DNA of 64,000 nt from Tieghemostelium lacteum. Lineage: Eukaryota > Evosea > Eumycetozoa > Dictyosteliales > Raperosteliaceae. Both the position numbers and the translations under genes were made by a program. The stretch is from assembly GCA_001606155.1 (NCBI GenBank), contig LODT01000041.1:186001-250000 (forward strand), read 5' to 3'. Shown one piece after another: positions 21,910 through 32,202 of this stretch. The notes under the pieces were generated by a model. The model was given only the letters and a program-made list of their open reading frames with translations, was not told the DNA's origin and searched no databases. Within the stretch, counting starts at the first letter, position 1. Each line of letters opens with the position of its first letter.

Positions 21910-22588
21910 TTTTTAAAAATATTTTGATTAAAAAACAACATTTATTTATTTATAATAAAAATACGTAGAAATGAAGAGGTGGTCATTTTAATAAAAAAAA
22001 AAAATTAAACACGTTGTTAAAAATAACAATATAGTTCTTTGTAAAATCTTCATTTTCATTTGTTTATATTAATCTGAAATATATAATTTGGAATTGTAGA
22101 AAAACAGTAAAAAAAAAAAATTTCCTTTTAAAAGAAAGTAATAAAGAAAAATCCAATTAAAATTTGATCATTTTTTTAATTTTATTTTTATTAAGTTGTT
22201 TTAATATCTTTATTATAATGGTGGAACAAAATTAAATTAATTAATCTATTTCATTATTTCACATCGTCTACCTACCTAATCTCAGGAATATATAAGTGAG
22301 ATTCCTCCATTTAAATTAAATTTTATTAATCATATCAAATACCTCTATTTTAAACCATTCTCTTCTTCTACTAATATTCATAATTAACTGGTAATTCGAA
22401 TTCCACCAAAGATCATAACCCGAAATATCTCATTATCTGATATCATACCACCCACAAAACTTAAAGATCTCCCTCAAAAATATCTATTAAAATATGTAAC
22501 CAATGATTTCAACCTATTTGTATATATATGTATAATCTAACACCTACAAGTATTTGAAACAAGTGTTATAATTTTATTTCATTGTATG
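21910..22588. other. Intergenic, about 680 bp, no gene seen
   Basis: A+T-rich spacer containing A runs near 21990 and 22110. No open frame or structured RNA is recognised. It holds the promoter of the EGF protein gene (21910 upward) and the 3' flank of the IP6K gene. Confidence 0.6.
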
Positions 22589-24302
22589 TTATATAGTGTC
22601 ACCATTTGTTGTATTTGATATTTGGATGAGGTTGTTAATTATTTTTAAGAGGTTTTTTAGACCAAATAGATAACCTTCATCCAAATCTTTGTTATTACAT
22701 GTATTGTTATTGATTGATGTTGACGATGACGATAATAATGGTGAAATAGGTATTGATGATGAAGATGTTGGGAGTGGCTGTGGTTGTACTATTGGAGATT
22801 GTTGAGGTGGTTGTAATTGCTGTTGTTGTTTAAGTTTATCTACACAAGTTGGAGTACAATTTGCAAAGTCAACCATTTTTATATTAATTTTTGCATCTTG
22901 TAAATTTGTACTCTGACCATCATAAATCAGTAATAAAGAACTACCATAGAATTTAAAGCATTGTTGTTGCTCAAACAGTGATATCAATTGATACAATCTT
23001 TTTGATATTCCAGTTAAGATTTCATTACGATGTCTTAAACCATTGTCAATAAATTTACAAATAATAGAAGGTACATCAGCATCAGTTAGTTTTCTACCAA
23101 AGAACTTGTCAAAGTTACTGTACACTGAATTCTTTTGATCATAAACTTTTAAACCACAGACACGAAATCCCATGGTTGCTGATGTTGTATTTCTACATTT
23201 TTCATCCATCTTTTTAATCTTTTCCATTGTTGCTTCGCTACCATACTGTCTAGTCCCCATCTTTAAATCCAATATACACGGATATTTACATAAATAAGTT
23301 AAATCTTCAATTTTAATATACACTATAATTGTATTTAGGATATCATAATATTAGTATTTTAGGTTTTAAGGGTTGTTGATTGGGGATGATGTTTGATTGT
23401 TTGTTCTTACAATTTTGATAATCTTTTGGTAAACTAATAATTTTATTTTTCCAATGATTAAAATCAAAAGAATGCAGTGGATGTGATTTAAAGGATTCTT
23501 CTAGGAATTGAAAATCAATATTTTTAAGATCCAATACACCATGAAATGTTGGAGTAAAATCTTTAAATTCCCTGTGATGATTAATCATTGATTCATAGAA
23601 TTGGTATTCAGCAGGTACCAATGGTTTTAGAATCTTACCATCTGGTAGTTTAAGTAATGGTGCTTGACCTGCAACCTGATGACTGAGTAAATTCAAATTC
23701 TTTGCAGAAAATGATACTGACCGTTTCTTTAACATTTGTGGATGTATTGATGATGATGATGATGTCTGTGAAATGTTTATACTATTACTATTATTACTAT
23801 TATTAATTATATTTTCATTTTCCATTTCAAAATTTATAGAATTACTAGTTTGTTCATTATCTATTGGTAGTGATGATGTTGATGAATGTATACTCGGACT
23901 TTTAAGTTGATCAAATGATATCGTATTACTTATGTTATCTTCTGATGATTGTAATAAAGGTGATTGTGATGTTGTTGGGTTATCATAGAGATGTGAAAGT
24001 GGATTATCCTTTTTTTTAGTGTAGGTTGTATTACAAATTTGATATTCTTTACTTAACAATAGACAAGGTCTAAACTTTAATTGTATTGGTATAAAATTAT
24101 CAATATTATCTGTACTACTATTAATATTATTTTGATTATTTAAAGGTGAAAATGTTATTGAATTTTGAGAATTATTCAATGAAGATGAATTACTATTATT
24201 ATTGTTATTATTATTATTACTAGTACTATTATTTGATAATGTAATAGTAGAAGAAGTAGGAGTGTTATATTCACACACGCTACTTAAAGAAATGGGTATC
24301 AT
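22589..24302 (-). CDS. i6kA: Inositol hexakisphosphate kinase (IPK superfamily)
   Basis: Two exons, 23411-24302 and 22589-23322, with an 88-bp intron (donor GTAAGA, acceptor TTATAG), give 541 residues. Seen: an Asn/Ser-rich N-terminal 190 residues, then the IP6K opening HQVAGQAPLLKLPDGKILKPL with FYES; after the splice IEDLTYLCKYPCILDLKMGTRQYG contains the catalytic P..xDxKxG motif and MVDFANC near the C-terminal metal-binding SxxDFA-like site. Known: IP6K makes the pyrophosphate IP7 from IP6; in Dictyostelium this kinase (I6KA) tunes PIP3/PH-domain chemotaxis. A Q/P/S-rich insert interrupts the last part of the domain. The orthologue symbol is inferred from family. Confidence 0.93.
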
Positions 24303-25504
24303 ATCAAGTTCCAGGTTTTATTTTTTAGAATTGTAAAATGCATTTACAATTGCAGTGTTTTGGGAGATAGGATGGGGTAGAAAAAGAAGAAGGTCGTTGA
24401 TTTTTTTTGTGATATTGTAAAAAACTGAGTAACCTAAGGTTTTTGGGTTTTTTTTTTTTGTAATTTTTAAAAGTTTTGGTTTACTGTATATGGGTAATGT
24501 TGGTGCTCTCTGAGTTTATTAATATCTAGATGATGGTTAGATATGTATTCAGAGGGTGTATTATAAATAAAAAGATGAAGAAGAATAAACTTTCTGTTTT
24601 CTTTTTTTTTTTTTTTTTTTTTATTTTTTTATTAATCTCTGGTATCTCTCTTTCTATGGTTATAAAGAAACAAATACGTGTTAGTACTTTAAAATATAAA
24701 GAAACTTTATGAAAAATGTTTATTTATAAAGTGTGGGTAAATGTGGAAATTTAATTTGAAAAAATAGAATAGAAGTGAAAAATGGGGTATATATAGTGTT
24801 GATATGGTGTGTTGTAATAAATAATCATTTATCTGTTGTTTTTTTGTGTTGTTTGTATAAAGGTATGGAATTATGAAATTGGTAATGAATTCACATTCAA
24901 AAAGGAATTTCAAAAGGGGGTATAATAATATTAAAAGTAGTAATTAGAATTAGATTTACACTCACCCACTATTTGTAAATATTTAGAGTAGGAGGGTGGT
25001 GTGTAGAGAGGGAGAGAAGTGTGTGTATTATATCTAAACTATAAATTATTTTTTTATAAATTCAATTTCAAAATTTTTAAATTTCCCTTTGAACAAAAAG
25101 TTTTTATAATAATGTCCTGTGTGTGGGGGTGAGTGGGATAGAACACTGAAAATTACACAATGGCATGTTCATATTCTAGAATGAAATATATTGTTAAAAA
25201 ATCTTTTTACCAACCTTGGAATTAATATTTTATAATAATGTACAAAAATTGATTTGAAAAATAATGATCAATAAAAAAAAAAAATAAAATAAAAATCAAA
25301 TCTTTTTTCATTGAATGAAATTTCTGTAATTCCAGAAATTTAAGATAATACAAAAAATTTAATTAATTGGTCCTCCTGGGGTTAGATATACATCTTATAT
25401 CTTAAAAATCATATATCTATAATTTTTATTTTTCGATTGCATATGCATTATAACAAGTGTGTTATTTTTAAATAAATTATCTACATGTATCATTATTATT
25501 ATTT
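24303..25504. other. Long intergenic spacer, 1.2 kb, strand-asymmetric
   Basis: The spacer contains a T run (24603-24622) and several G-rich, C-poor stretches on the plus strand: around 24360-24400, a GGAGGGTGGTGTGTAGAGAG stretch near 24990-25020, and GTGTGTGGGGGTGAGTGGG near 25120. No convincing gene was found. It is the 5' region of the IP6K gene, and the G-rich stretches may be promoter elements. Confidence 0.5.
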
Positions 25505-26101
25505 TTAATGTTTTGTCATAAAGTGGTCCATTACAGCACCAAATAGAGCAAAACCTACACATCCACCAACAGCAGCTTGAGGACCTGCTCTAGATGCAAA
25601 AATTGCACCTGTAGTGCACCCTGCGTACAAACTGTTTAAACGATCAGTTCTTCCTCTTGCCTTTTCAATCATACATTCGGTACCTGTGAAAACCATTGAA
25701 ATTACTGCTAATGATTTAGCTGATCTAATACCATTTCTACCTTGTTCTTTAAATCCATCTAGAACCTGACGCCATATGGGTGTGGGTGTTAGAGGTTCGG
25801 GTCCAAGACCGGAATTTGGTGAGAATAAAGCACCAAAAAAGAACCCAAAACCAGCACCCATTACCAAACCTTGAATTGAATGTGTCAGACAACTACCAAA
25901 TATCATATGAGATTGTTCGTCGTATGGCGGTATATTCTTTAGTTGTGATATAAATGGGTATAGTGTGTCACTCTGGTAGAATCTATGAGCATAGTCACTC
26001 AAATAGTTTTTAATCTCATCGTCTGTCAATCCATTGGGATTTCTTCTATTTAATTCAACTTTGCTGTTTATAATATCATCTGTTTCTTTCTGTGAATTCA
26101 T
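25505..26101 (-). CDS. tim22: Mitochondrial inner-membrane translocase subunit TIM22
   Basis: 198 residues with four hydrophobic segments characteristic of Tim17/22/23 proteins (about 72-93, 128-145, 158-172 and 176-192). The first carries [13 protein letters not shown] with the glycine-zipper spacing; [19 protein letters not shown] and the final [10 protein letters not shown] are family features. Cys66 and Cys139 sit where the TIM22 disulfide is usually placed. The N-terminal 60 residues are hydrophilic and face the intermembrane space in homologues. Known: TIM22 inserts carrier proteins into the inner membrane. Assignment to TIM22 rather than TIM17/23 rests on this Cys pair and the FGS/CL motif before the first helix. 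Confidence 0.93.
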   Translation of the reverse strand: MNSQKETDDIINSKVELNRRNPNGLTDDEIKNYLSDYAHRFYQSDTLYPFISQLKNIPPYDEQSHMIFGSCLTHSIQGLVMGAGFGFFFGALFSPNSGLGPEPLTPTPIWRQVLDGFKEQGRNGIRSAKSLAVISMVFTGTECMIEKARGRTDRLNSLYAGCTTGAIFASRAGPQAAVGGCVGFALFGAVMDHFMTKH

Positions 26102-26240
26102 ATCCTACAAAAATATCAATTGAAAAGCACACTTTAGTTTTCGTTTTTATATGAAAAACCTAAAATGCAAAATTAAAAAAATTTGTTGATCTAAAATGCA
26201 TCATAATTAGATATATCATTGAAATTATGATAAAACAATT

Positions 26241-28334
26241 TTATTTTTTATCCAGGTATTCTTTTAATAGAGTTGAAGTTGCTGATGGTATTCCTTTCTG
26301 TTCATTTAGTGAATCTAGTATATTTTTAACTAAATTTAAATTTAAATCAACTTTTTTGTTTAGATTACTGTTTCTATTACTACTTTGAACAGTTTCAAAT
26401 GATTGAGATATAGTAGAATTATTCAATTCCACATCCATTTGATTCATATAATCTTTCATTGTTACTTTTCTAGGTAACTTTGAATTCTTTAGAAATTCAA
26501 TATAATTTTTATCACTTTTATCTTCTTTTGAAAAGTATTCTTTATCGTTTTCTTCTTCATCTTCATCATCATCATCATCATCATCATCTTCTTCATCATC
26601 CTCATCATCATCATCATCTTCTTCTTCATCATCATCGTCATCTTCACTTTGATCTTCCAAATCATCATACATGTGGTCATCGTCTTCATCATCTTCTTTG
26701 TCAATTTCATCTCTTTTAGTATTACCTAATACACTATCTAAAACATTCATAAATGCATTTGGATCGAATTTTATCTTCTTTTTTACACTACCATCTTCAA
26801 CTTCATCTTCATCATTATATTGATCCTTTTTAAAATTTATACCATCTATTGAGGATGTACTATTTAATATACTTTCAAATATTTTACCAACATTTTCATT
26901 ATTATTATTATTGCTATTATCAATTTCTAATTCATTTAATAAATCTTCAAGTCTATGAGGTAATTGGTTCAAATAATCATCTGAAGATTCAGTGAAACCA
27001 TTTAAACTATTTCCAATAATTTCGTTCATTTCCTTAACTGACTTTTCTTTTAAAATCTCATCTATAAAATCAGCTAATGAACTATTATTGTTATTATTAT
27101 TATTATTGTTGCTAGCTTGTTTACTATTTAAATATAATTTCTTTTCTAAATATTGTTGTTTTAGATATTGTAGTTTTTCTTTATATTTCTTTGAACCTAT
27201 TTTTTCATTTTCAAAGTAACCTGTTTGTTGAGTTTGCAGTACGAATCTGTCCCAGTTCTCATCGTGGTTGAACTTGTATGTGTCTACTTGTGGGTTATTT
27301 AGATCCTCTTTACTGTTTTTTCTCTTTGAACTCTGATAGAGCATTTCAATTGCACAGTGAAGTTTCATACCTAACTGTTTAGGGTTAAATGTAGGGTCGG
27401 AGAATTGTGGTAGTGGAGGATAGGATCGTGGTGAATTGAACTTTTGTAAATGAATTGCACCATAGAGAGTTCTGGTGAATCTGACTTTGCATGGTACAAA
27501 AGTGGCTTTGGAAATGGGGAATCTAGACATGGTACTAAGAGCCTTCATATCATCTGCATCACGATGATAGAATATCTGTACAATAGGTGCAATCATGTGT
27601 GGATACTGGTGTATAAGATAGGCAATATCTATTGGAAGATAAGCAGATTTCCAATGGTATTGGTCTACCTTGAACTCTGGTGTACTGTATTTAAAATGAG
27701 AAAGTACACATTGGTGTATCTTATCATCTGCTATTGTATGAATAGACTCTAGTTGACTATCACCTTTCTTTGATAGAATTCTAATGGCAGAGATTATATC
27801 CATTCTCTGTGGTATCAAATCTAAATCTGAAGGAGAACTGGGTAGTGGGATTAAATGAATTTGGGAATTCTTTATCCACAGTCTATTTTGAGAGTTACTA
27901 GGTTTCAACCATTTAGGTATAACCTTTGCAGCCTCAATTAACAGGAAATCACCATCATTATCCTGAACCGATACAGTTAGGTTCTTGTATTTTTTGGTTA
28001 GTTGAAATAGCATTTCAACAATAAACCATTCATCATCCAACGAATCATCAAATCTAACCATTCCACATATATATCCTAATAGCCTTGTATCATCCTGTCC
28101 CCTTACAGTTTTTTCATTGTAATTCAATTGTATATGATCTCTTTGCCATATATAATCTTTCAATTGGAAATGTTCTTCTAAAAATTCCATATACTCTATA
28201 ATATCCTGTTCATAGTTTTGTCTAATTTTACTATTATCCCTATCCTCTAATGAATAATCATCATTATAAATCTTAAATTTTATGTATTGAATATCATTGT
28301 ATTTAAAATTTTCACCTTGAAAATCGTCATACAT
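26241..28334 (-). CDS. ecd: Ecdysoneless (ECD/SGT1) homologue
   Basis: 697 residues from the ATG at 28334; a CTTTTAG just upstream could be the acceptor of a 5'-UTR intron. Seen: the conserved ECD N-terminus with DEWFIVEMLFQLT, DNDGDFLLIEAAKVIPKWL and SQNRLWI near residues 125-180, and DIAYLIHQYPHMIAPIVQIFY. Later regions are Asn-rich or extremely Asp/Glu-rich (about 545-600), then a conserved KNYIEFLKNSKLPRKVTMKDYM-like acidic end split by low complexity. Known: ECD proteins associate with the R2TP complex and PRPF8 and act in splicing and cell-cycle progression. The acidic C-terminal half is a family trait, here amplified by a GAT/GAA microsatellite. Confidence 0.92.
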   Translation of the reverse strand: MYDDFQGENFKYNDIQYIKFKIYNDDYSLEDRDNSKIRQNYEQDIIEYMEFLEEHFQLKDYIWQRDHIQLNYNEKTVRGQDDTRLLGYICGMVRFDDSLDDEWFIVEMLFQLTKKYKNLTVSVQDNDGDFLLIEAAKVIPKWLKPSNSQNRLWIKNSQIHLIPLPSSPSDLDLIPQRMDIISAIRILSKKGDSQLESIHTIADDKIHQCVLSHFKYSTPEFKVDQYHWKSAYLPIDIAYLIHQYPHMIAPIVQIFYHRDADDMKALSTMSRFPISKATFVPCKVRFTRTLYGAIHLQKFNSPRSYPPLPQFSDPTFNPKQLGMKLHCAIEMLYQSSKRKNSKEDLNNPQVDTYKFNHDENWDRFVLQTQQTGYFENEKIGSKKYKEKLQYLKQQYLEKKLYLNSKQASNNNNNNNNNSSLADFIDEILKEKSVKEMNEIIGNSLNGFTESSDDYLNQLPHRLEDLLNELEIDNSNNNNNENVGKIFESILNSTSSIDGINFKKDQYNDEDEVEDGSVKKKIKFDPNAFMNVLDSVLGNTKRDEIDKEDDEDDDHMYDDLEDQSEDDDDDEEEDDDDDEDDEEDDDDDDDDEDEEENDKEYFSKEDKSDKNYIEFLKNSKLPRKVTMKDYMNQMDVELNNSTISQSFETVQSSNRNSNLNKKVDLNLNLVKNILDSLNEQKGIPSATSTLLKEYLDKK
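26551..26650. repeat. (ATC/GAT)n imperfect microsatellite encoding Asp/Glu run
   Basis: An imperfect trinucleotide tract of ATC with CTT interruptions on the plus strand, read on the minus strand as GAT and GAA codons in the acidic domain of the ECD gene. Confidence 0.85.
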
Positions 28335-28547
28335 TTCACCTAAAAGATTAAACAAAAATCATCATTTTTATTTTTATTTTTAACAACACACAATACTGAT
28401 TTGTTTTTGTTGAAATTCAAATAATCAAACTCATGATAAAATGAGAATTTCGCAATTGGAGGGTTAAATTTTTTTCCACGAAATATTTAAATATTAAATA
28501 ATCACAATTTTATAAATATAGAAACAACGAGAGTACTCTAATATTGA

Positions 28548-30068
28548 ATGAAATTAATATTAGCATATTTTATAATTATAATAATAATATTTGGTAGTGG
28601 GGAAGCAAATGTCCAGTTTGAAATTGATATAAAATCCAATGAAAGATTAATTAAAGGTAGAGAACTTTATGATTCTATAAAAGCAAATTCCAGAACTTCA
28701 AGATGTTGGGAAGAGTCTATGGACATTCTCTCTGGTGGTTGTAAAGGTATGGATGATGTCTCAAGATCCAGATTAGCTGTTAAACTTGCAAATTGTCATT
28801 TATCAAAATCAGGGTTACCTACGTATACTTGTACATTTGACATGTCAATACCAGAATGTACTAGTAAAATGGACCACCTCTCGTTTACAACCTATACCAA
28901 TTTTTATATTTCCACAGAGAATATATGTTATTATCTTCAATCAGAGATATTTCAACAAAAGACTGAAGATACTATAAATCATCTATCTCAGTCAAATTTT
29001 GAGGCATTGTCTACAATGTCTCTGTTGAATAATAAGGCGCAATATATATCTAATACTATTGATCAGACATACCAAGATCAACAGAAACTAGTTAATCTTC
29101 AACAATCAATGAAGATTAACATGGATGATGCCTATGATAAAATGGGGAAGATACAAGATAGCTCTCAATCTATATTTCATTCTATGAGAGAATCTAATCA
29201 GAAACAACAAGATATTATAGAATCTCAAGAGAAACTATTTCAAGAACAGCAAAAGTCGTCAAGATCAAGTTTGGAATTGATGAATGACATTAAACAATCA
29301 GCAGACCAACTATCATTCAACTCCATTCAGGCACTAACTCAACAAAATCAACTAATAAGTCTTCAATCAGAGGCATTAGATGGTATTTCAGCTATTGGAC
29401 AATTTATTGATCAATCAACTAGTAAATTCAAACAACTCATTACTTATCAAGAGAAAATATTTGATACTCATACAACCATCTTTGATATCCTAACTCATCT
29501 CAGTAGATTACAAAATCTAATATTAAATGAAGTGTTTGATTTCAAATCAATATTTTATTATTTATTTTGTTTTTTTATTGTTTGTATATTTTTATTAATT
29601 AATTAAATATAATATATCCAATACTAATTTATTTTAAATTCCATAATTTAGATCTATTTTTTAACATCGAATAGAAAAACTAATTCATCAAGAATTCCAT
29701 TATATATGGGTTTGATAATTGATATAGTTTTGGAAAGATTAATATTACAAGATGGACAATATCAACTGATAATAGGTCTAAAAGATTTTCTTCAATTAAA
29801 TGGTGATTTTGAAAACTCATTCAATCTAATTAGAGTCATTAGAAAGCTATTCTTGATCTATTCAGTAATTGTATACATATTATCTTTTATTTTCTATAAG
29901 GATTATGATAAATTAAATCATCAAATCCTATTAGAAATCAAATCCCAAAACAATCTCCTACTTCAACAATTCCAACAACTCAGTGATAGAAATACAAAAA
30001 AGTCTAGTATTCAACAAAACCAGAATGAATCTTTTATAGAAATTGAAAATGATCTAAAAACTGAATAG
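28548..30068 (+). CDS. KAR5/GEX1/Brambleberry nuclear-fusion protein
   Basis: Two exons, 28548-29579 and 29652-30068 (donor GTTTGT, acceptor AATTTAG), give 482 residues. The join makes FFIIYFLTSNRKTNSSRIPLY, matching the short TM-linker of the family. Seen: signal peptide (1-20); a Cys-rich domain with CW (53-54), C65, RLAVKLANCHLSKSG and C95 (74-95), C104 and ENICYYLQSEIFQ (124-135); a long coiled coil (about 140-320); then at least two C-terminal membrane segments. Known: KAR5 (yeast), GEX1 (plants) and Brambleberry (fish) act in nuclear-envelope fusion after gamete or cell fusion. Inferred: karyogamy in the sexual macrocyst cycle. The donor GTTTGT is non-typical; the alternative is a stop seven codons further on. 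Confidence 0.9.
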
Positions 30069-30237
30069 ATCCAATTATAAGAAATATATATTATTATCAC
30101 ATCAATTGGTTTTATATGGTGTTAATAAAGTAATATTCCACACCATGGTATCATTATTTATTTATAGATCAGATATTTAATATTCTTTAATATTTCCCTA
30201 TTATTTTTTTTTTATTTTTCACATTTAATATCAGATA

Positions 30238-32082
30238 ATGAAGGAAATAGAGATATTCAAAAGTGATAAAATTTTAATATCGATTCTTGATCATTTAGAT
30301 GAATGTAATGCATGGAAAACCAATTTTTTATCAACTTGCAGAGATTTATTTGTTAGAAGAGATTTAGTTAGATTAAGAGTGCCTATAACATTCAGAGCCT
30401 TTTTATCACTGAAGTACTATGGATCTATGATTACAGGTTTAGAGATTAATGATAACTTGGAACTGATGGTTTTCAATCAAAAGATTCAAAAGAAATCATT
30501 AAAGTGTTTGAATATTCTAGAGATCCTCATCATCAAAACACCTCAAATTTTCAGATTAAAATGTGATTTAAAACAGTTACCACTGTCATTAAAGAGTGTT
30601 AATTTATATTACAGAAGTGGATTGTCATTGGTACCTGGATTCATCCATAGAAATATAACTAAATTGACACTTTGCGATTGGAGTAAACAAGGTATAGAAG
30701 TAGGATCAATTCCCAATACAGTTACACATTTACATCTGGGATGCAGATCTATGGCACCTTTAGTCAAAGGACTGATACCACAGAGTGTTACACACTTGAT
30801 TTTAGGATATGCTCATAATACCAGTCTGGGTTTGGAAACTCTACCTAGGAAATTACAAGTACTTTGTTTTGGTCCAAATTTCAACAAACCTTTACAGAGA
30901 GGTGAAATTCCACCAAAAGTCACTAGTGTGACATTTGGATATACATTAGGGGTTTCCAATTCCGATGGGTTTAATAAACCGTTAAAAGAAGGTGACCTTC
31001 CACATGGACTTTTATATCTGGATCTTGGTTTACAATATGATACTCCTTTGGATGTAGGGTCCATTCCAAATACAGTTACACACTTGAAATTAGGTGACGT
31101 TTTCAATAAGGATATTGGAGAAGGCCATATACCAAATTCTGTAATTCACTTGTCTTTAGGTATCTCATTTAATAGATATCTATGGCCTGGACAAATTCCA
31201 TCATCTGTACAGACTCTGATAATGTCAAAAATGTTTAATATGGAGCTTGGTGTTGGTACATTACCATCGTCTCTTACAGATCTCAGATTTGGAACTAATT
31301 ACAATCATCCTCTGGTACCAAAAGAGTTACCACAAGGTTTGAAAAAACTGGAATTTGGGTACTATTTTGATCAGGAATTACATCGTGGTGTACTTCCAGA
31401 TTCCCTAACACATCTTATAATTCAAGAAAAGTTCAGTAAAACTCTATCAGCAAATCGGTTACCATCTAAACTCAAGAGTCTAACTCTTCTAACTGATAAC
31501 ATTAAAATTCAAAAATCAGTAACTTATCCAATTAGTATCGATGAGATATCTTACAATGAATTCTCATTTAACTACCACATGCCACCAGCAAAGAGATTCT
31601 ATTGTGATGCACTCAATAGTACAAATCTAAGATACTTTCCATCAACAGTCACACACTTGTCATGTCGAAGATTATCAATCAATCAACCTATTGGAGATAT
31701 TGTACACCAACCAAATACAAAGAATATAACCTATATGAAATGTTCAGAACTTGATATTAGATCTGTCAGTGATGGCTATGTAATATTCCCAAGAACACTC
31801 AAATATCTTGAAGTTGAAAAGAAAATCACAGGCACAATCTCCGCTAATCATTTTTCAGGTAAAGTCGATGTCATTATACCACAAGCCTATATGCACTGTA
31901 TAGACCCTAATTCTAAGTTTTTTGTAAATATGGTTCCTAAAATTCCATCAACTGAGTTCTTTTCATTCCGAAGAACTAATGATTGGTACCATCAAAATGA
32001 ACTGTGGAAATATGAATTTTTAAAAGTACCAGATTTTGCATTCTATAGTTCAACTTTAAAAACTGAATATTATAACGAATAA
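30238..32082 (+). CDS. FNIP-repeat protein with F-box-like N-terminus
   Basis: 614 residues. An N-terminal LLSILDHLDECNAWKTNFLSTCR-like segment resembles an F-box. About ten tandem units of roughly 22-24 residues follow (about 130-430) with the FNIP/leucine-rich pattern: hydrophobic L.LG..F/YN.PL..G.IP..V. The unit IPNTVTHL recurs almost unchanged. The last 180 residues keep weak repeats. Known: FNIP proteins form one of the largest dictyostelid families, likely beta-solenoid substrate receptors of SCF ubiquitin ligases. No signal peptide. The specific substrate is unknown. Confidence 0.9.
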   Translation: MKEIEIFKSDKILISILDHLDECNAWKTNFLSTCRDLFVRRDLVRLRVPITFRAFLSLKYYGSMITGLEINDNLELMVFNQKIQKKSLKCLNILEILIIKTPQIFRLKCDLKQLPLSLKSVNLYYRSGLSLVPGFIHRNITKLTLCDWSKQGIEVGSIPNTVTHLHLGCRSMAPLVKGLIPQSVTHLILGYAHNTSLGLETLPRKLQVLCFGPNFNKPLQRGEIPPKVTSVTFGYTLGVSNSDGFNKPLKEGDLPHGLLYLDLGLQYDTPLDVGSIPNTVTHLKLGDVFNKDIGEGHIPNSVIHLSLGISFNRYLWPGQIPSSVQTLIMSKMFNMELGVGTLPSSLTDLRFGTNYNHPLVPKELPQGLKKLEFGYYFDQELHRGVLPDSLTHLIIQEKFSKTLSANRLPSKLKSLTLLTDNIKIQKSVTYPISIDEISYNEFSFNYHMPPAKRFYCDALNSTNLRYFPSTVTHLSCRRLSINQPIGDIVHQPNTKNITYMKCSELDIRSVSDGYVIFPRTLKYLEVEKKITGTISANHFSGKVDVIIPQAYMHCIDPNSKFFVNMVPKIPSTEFFSFRRTNDWYHQNELWKYEFLKVPDFAFYSSTLKTEYYNE

Positions 32083-32202
32083 AAACTCTCCCCTTTTAAA
32101 AAGTTGTAAATTATTCCAAATTAAAGATAACTATTGTGATCATCATCAATCGTAACACTTAAAAGTTTTTTTGTTTTTTTTTTTTTTTTCATATTCAAAA
32201 AA

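Noticed and set aside
23323-23410. IP6K as two genes
   Set aside because: The GTAAGA...TTATAG intron joins the HQVAG block and the PxxxDxKxG block into one standard kinase.
26480-26719. His/Met-rich plus- and minus-strand frames over the ECD acidic tract
   Set aside because: They are shadow frames of the GAT/GAA microsatellite, read in other phases.
29600-30068. Independent small membrane-protein gene at 29706
   Set aside because: It lacks a good leader, and splicing to the upstream gene makes the family-typical LTSNRKTNSSRIPLYMG linker of KAR5/GEX1.
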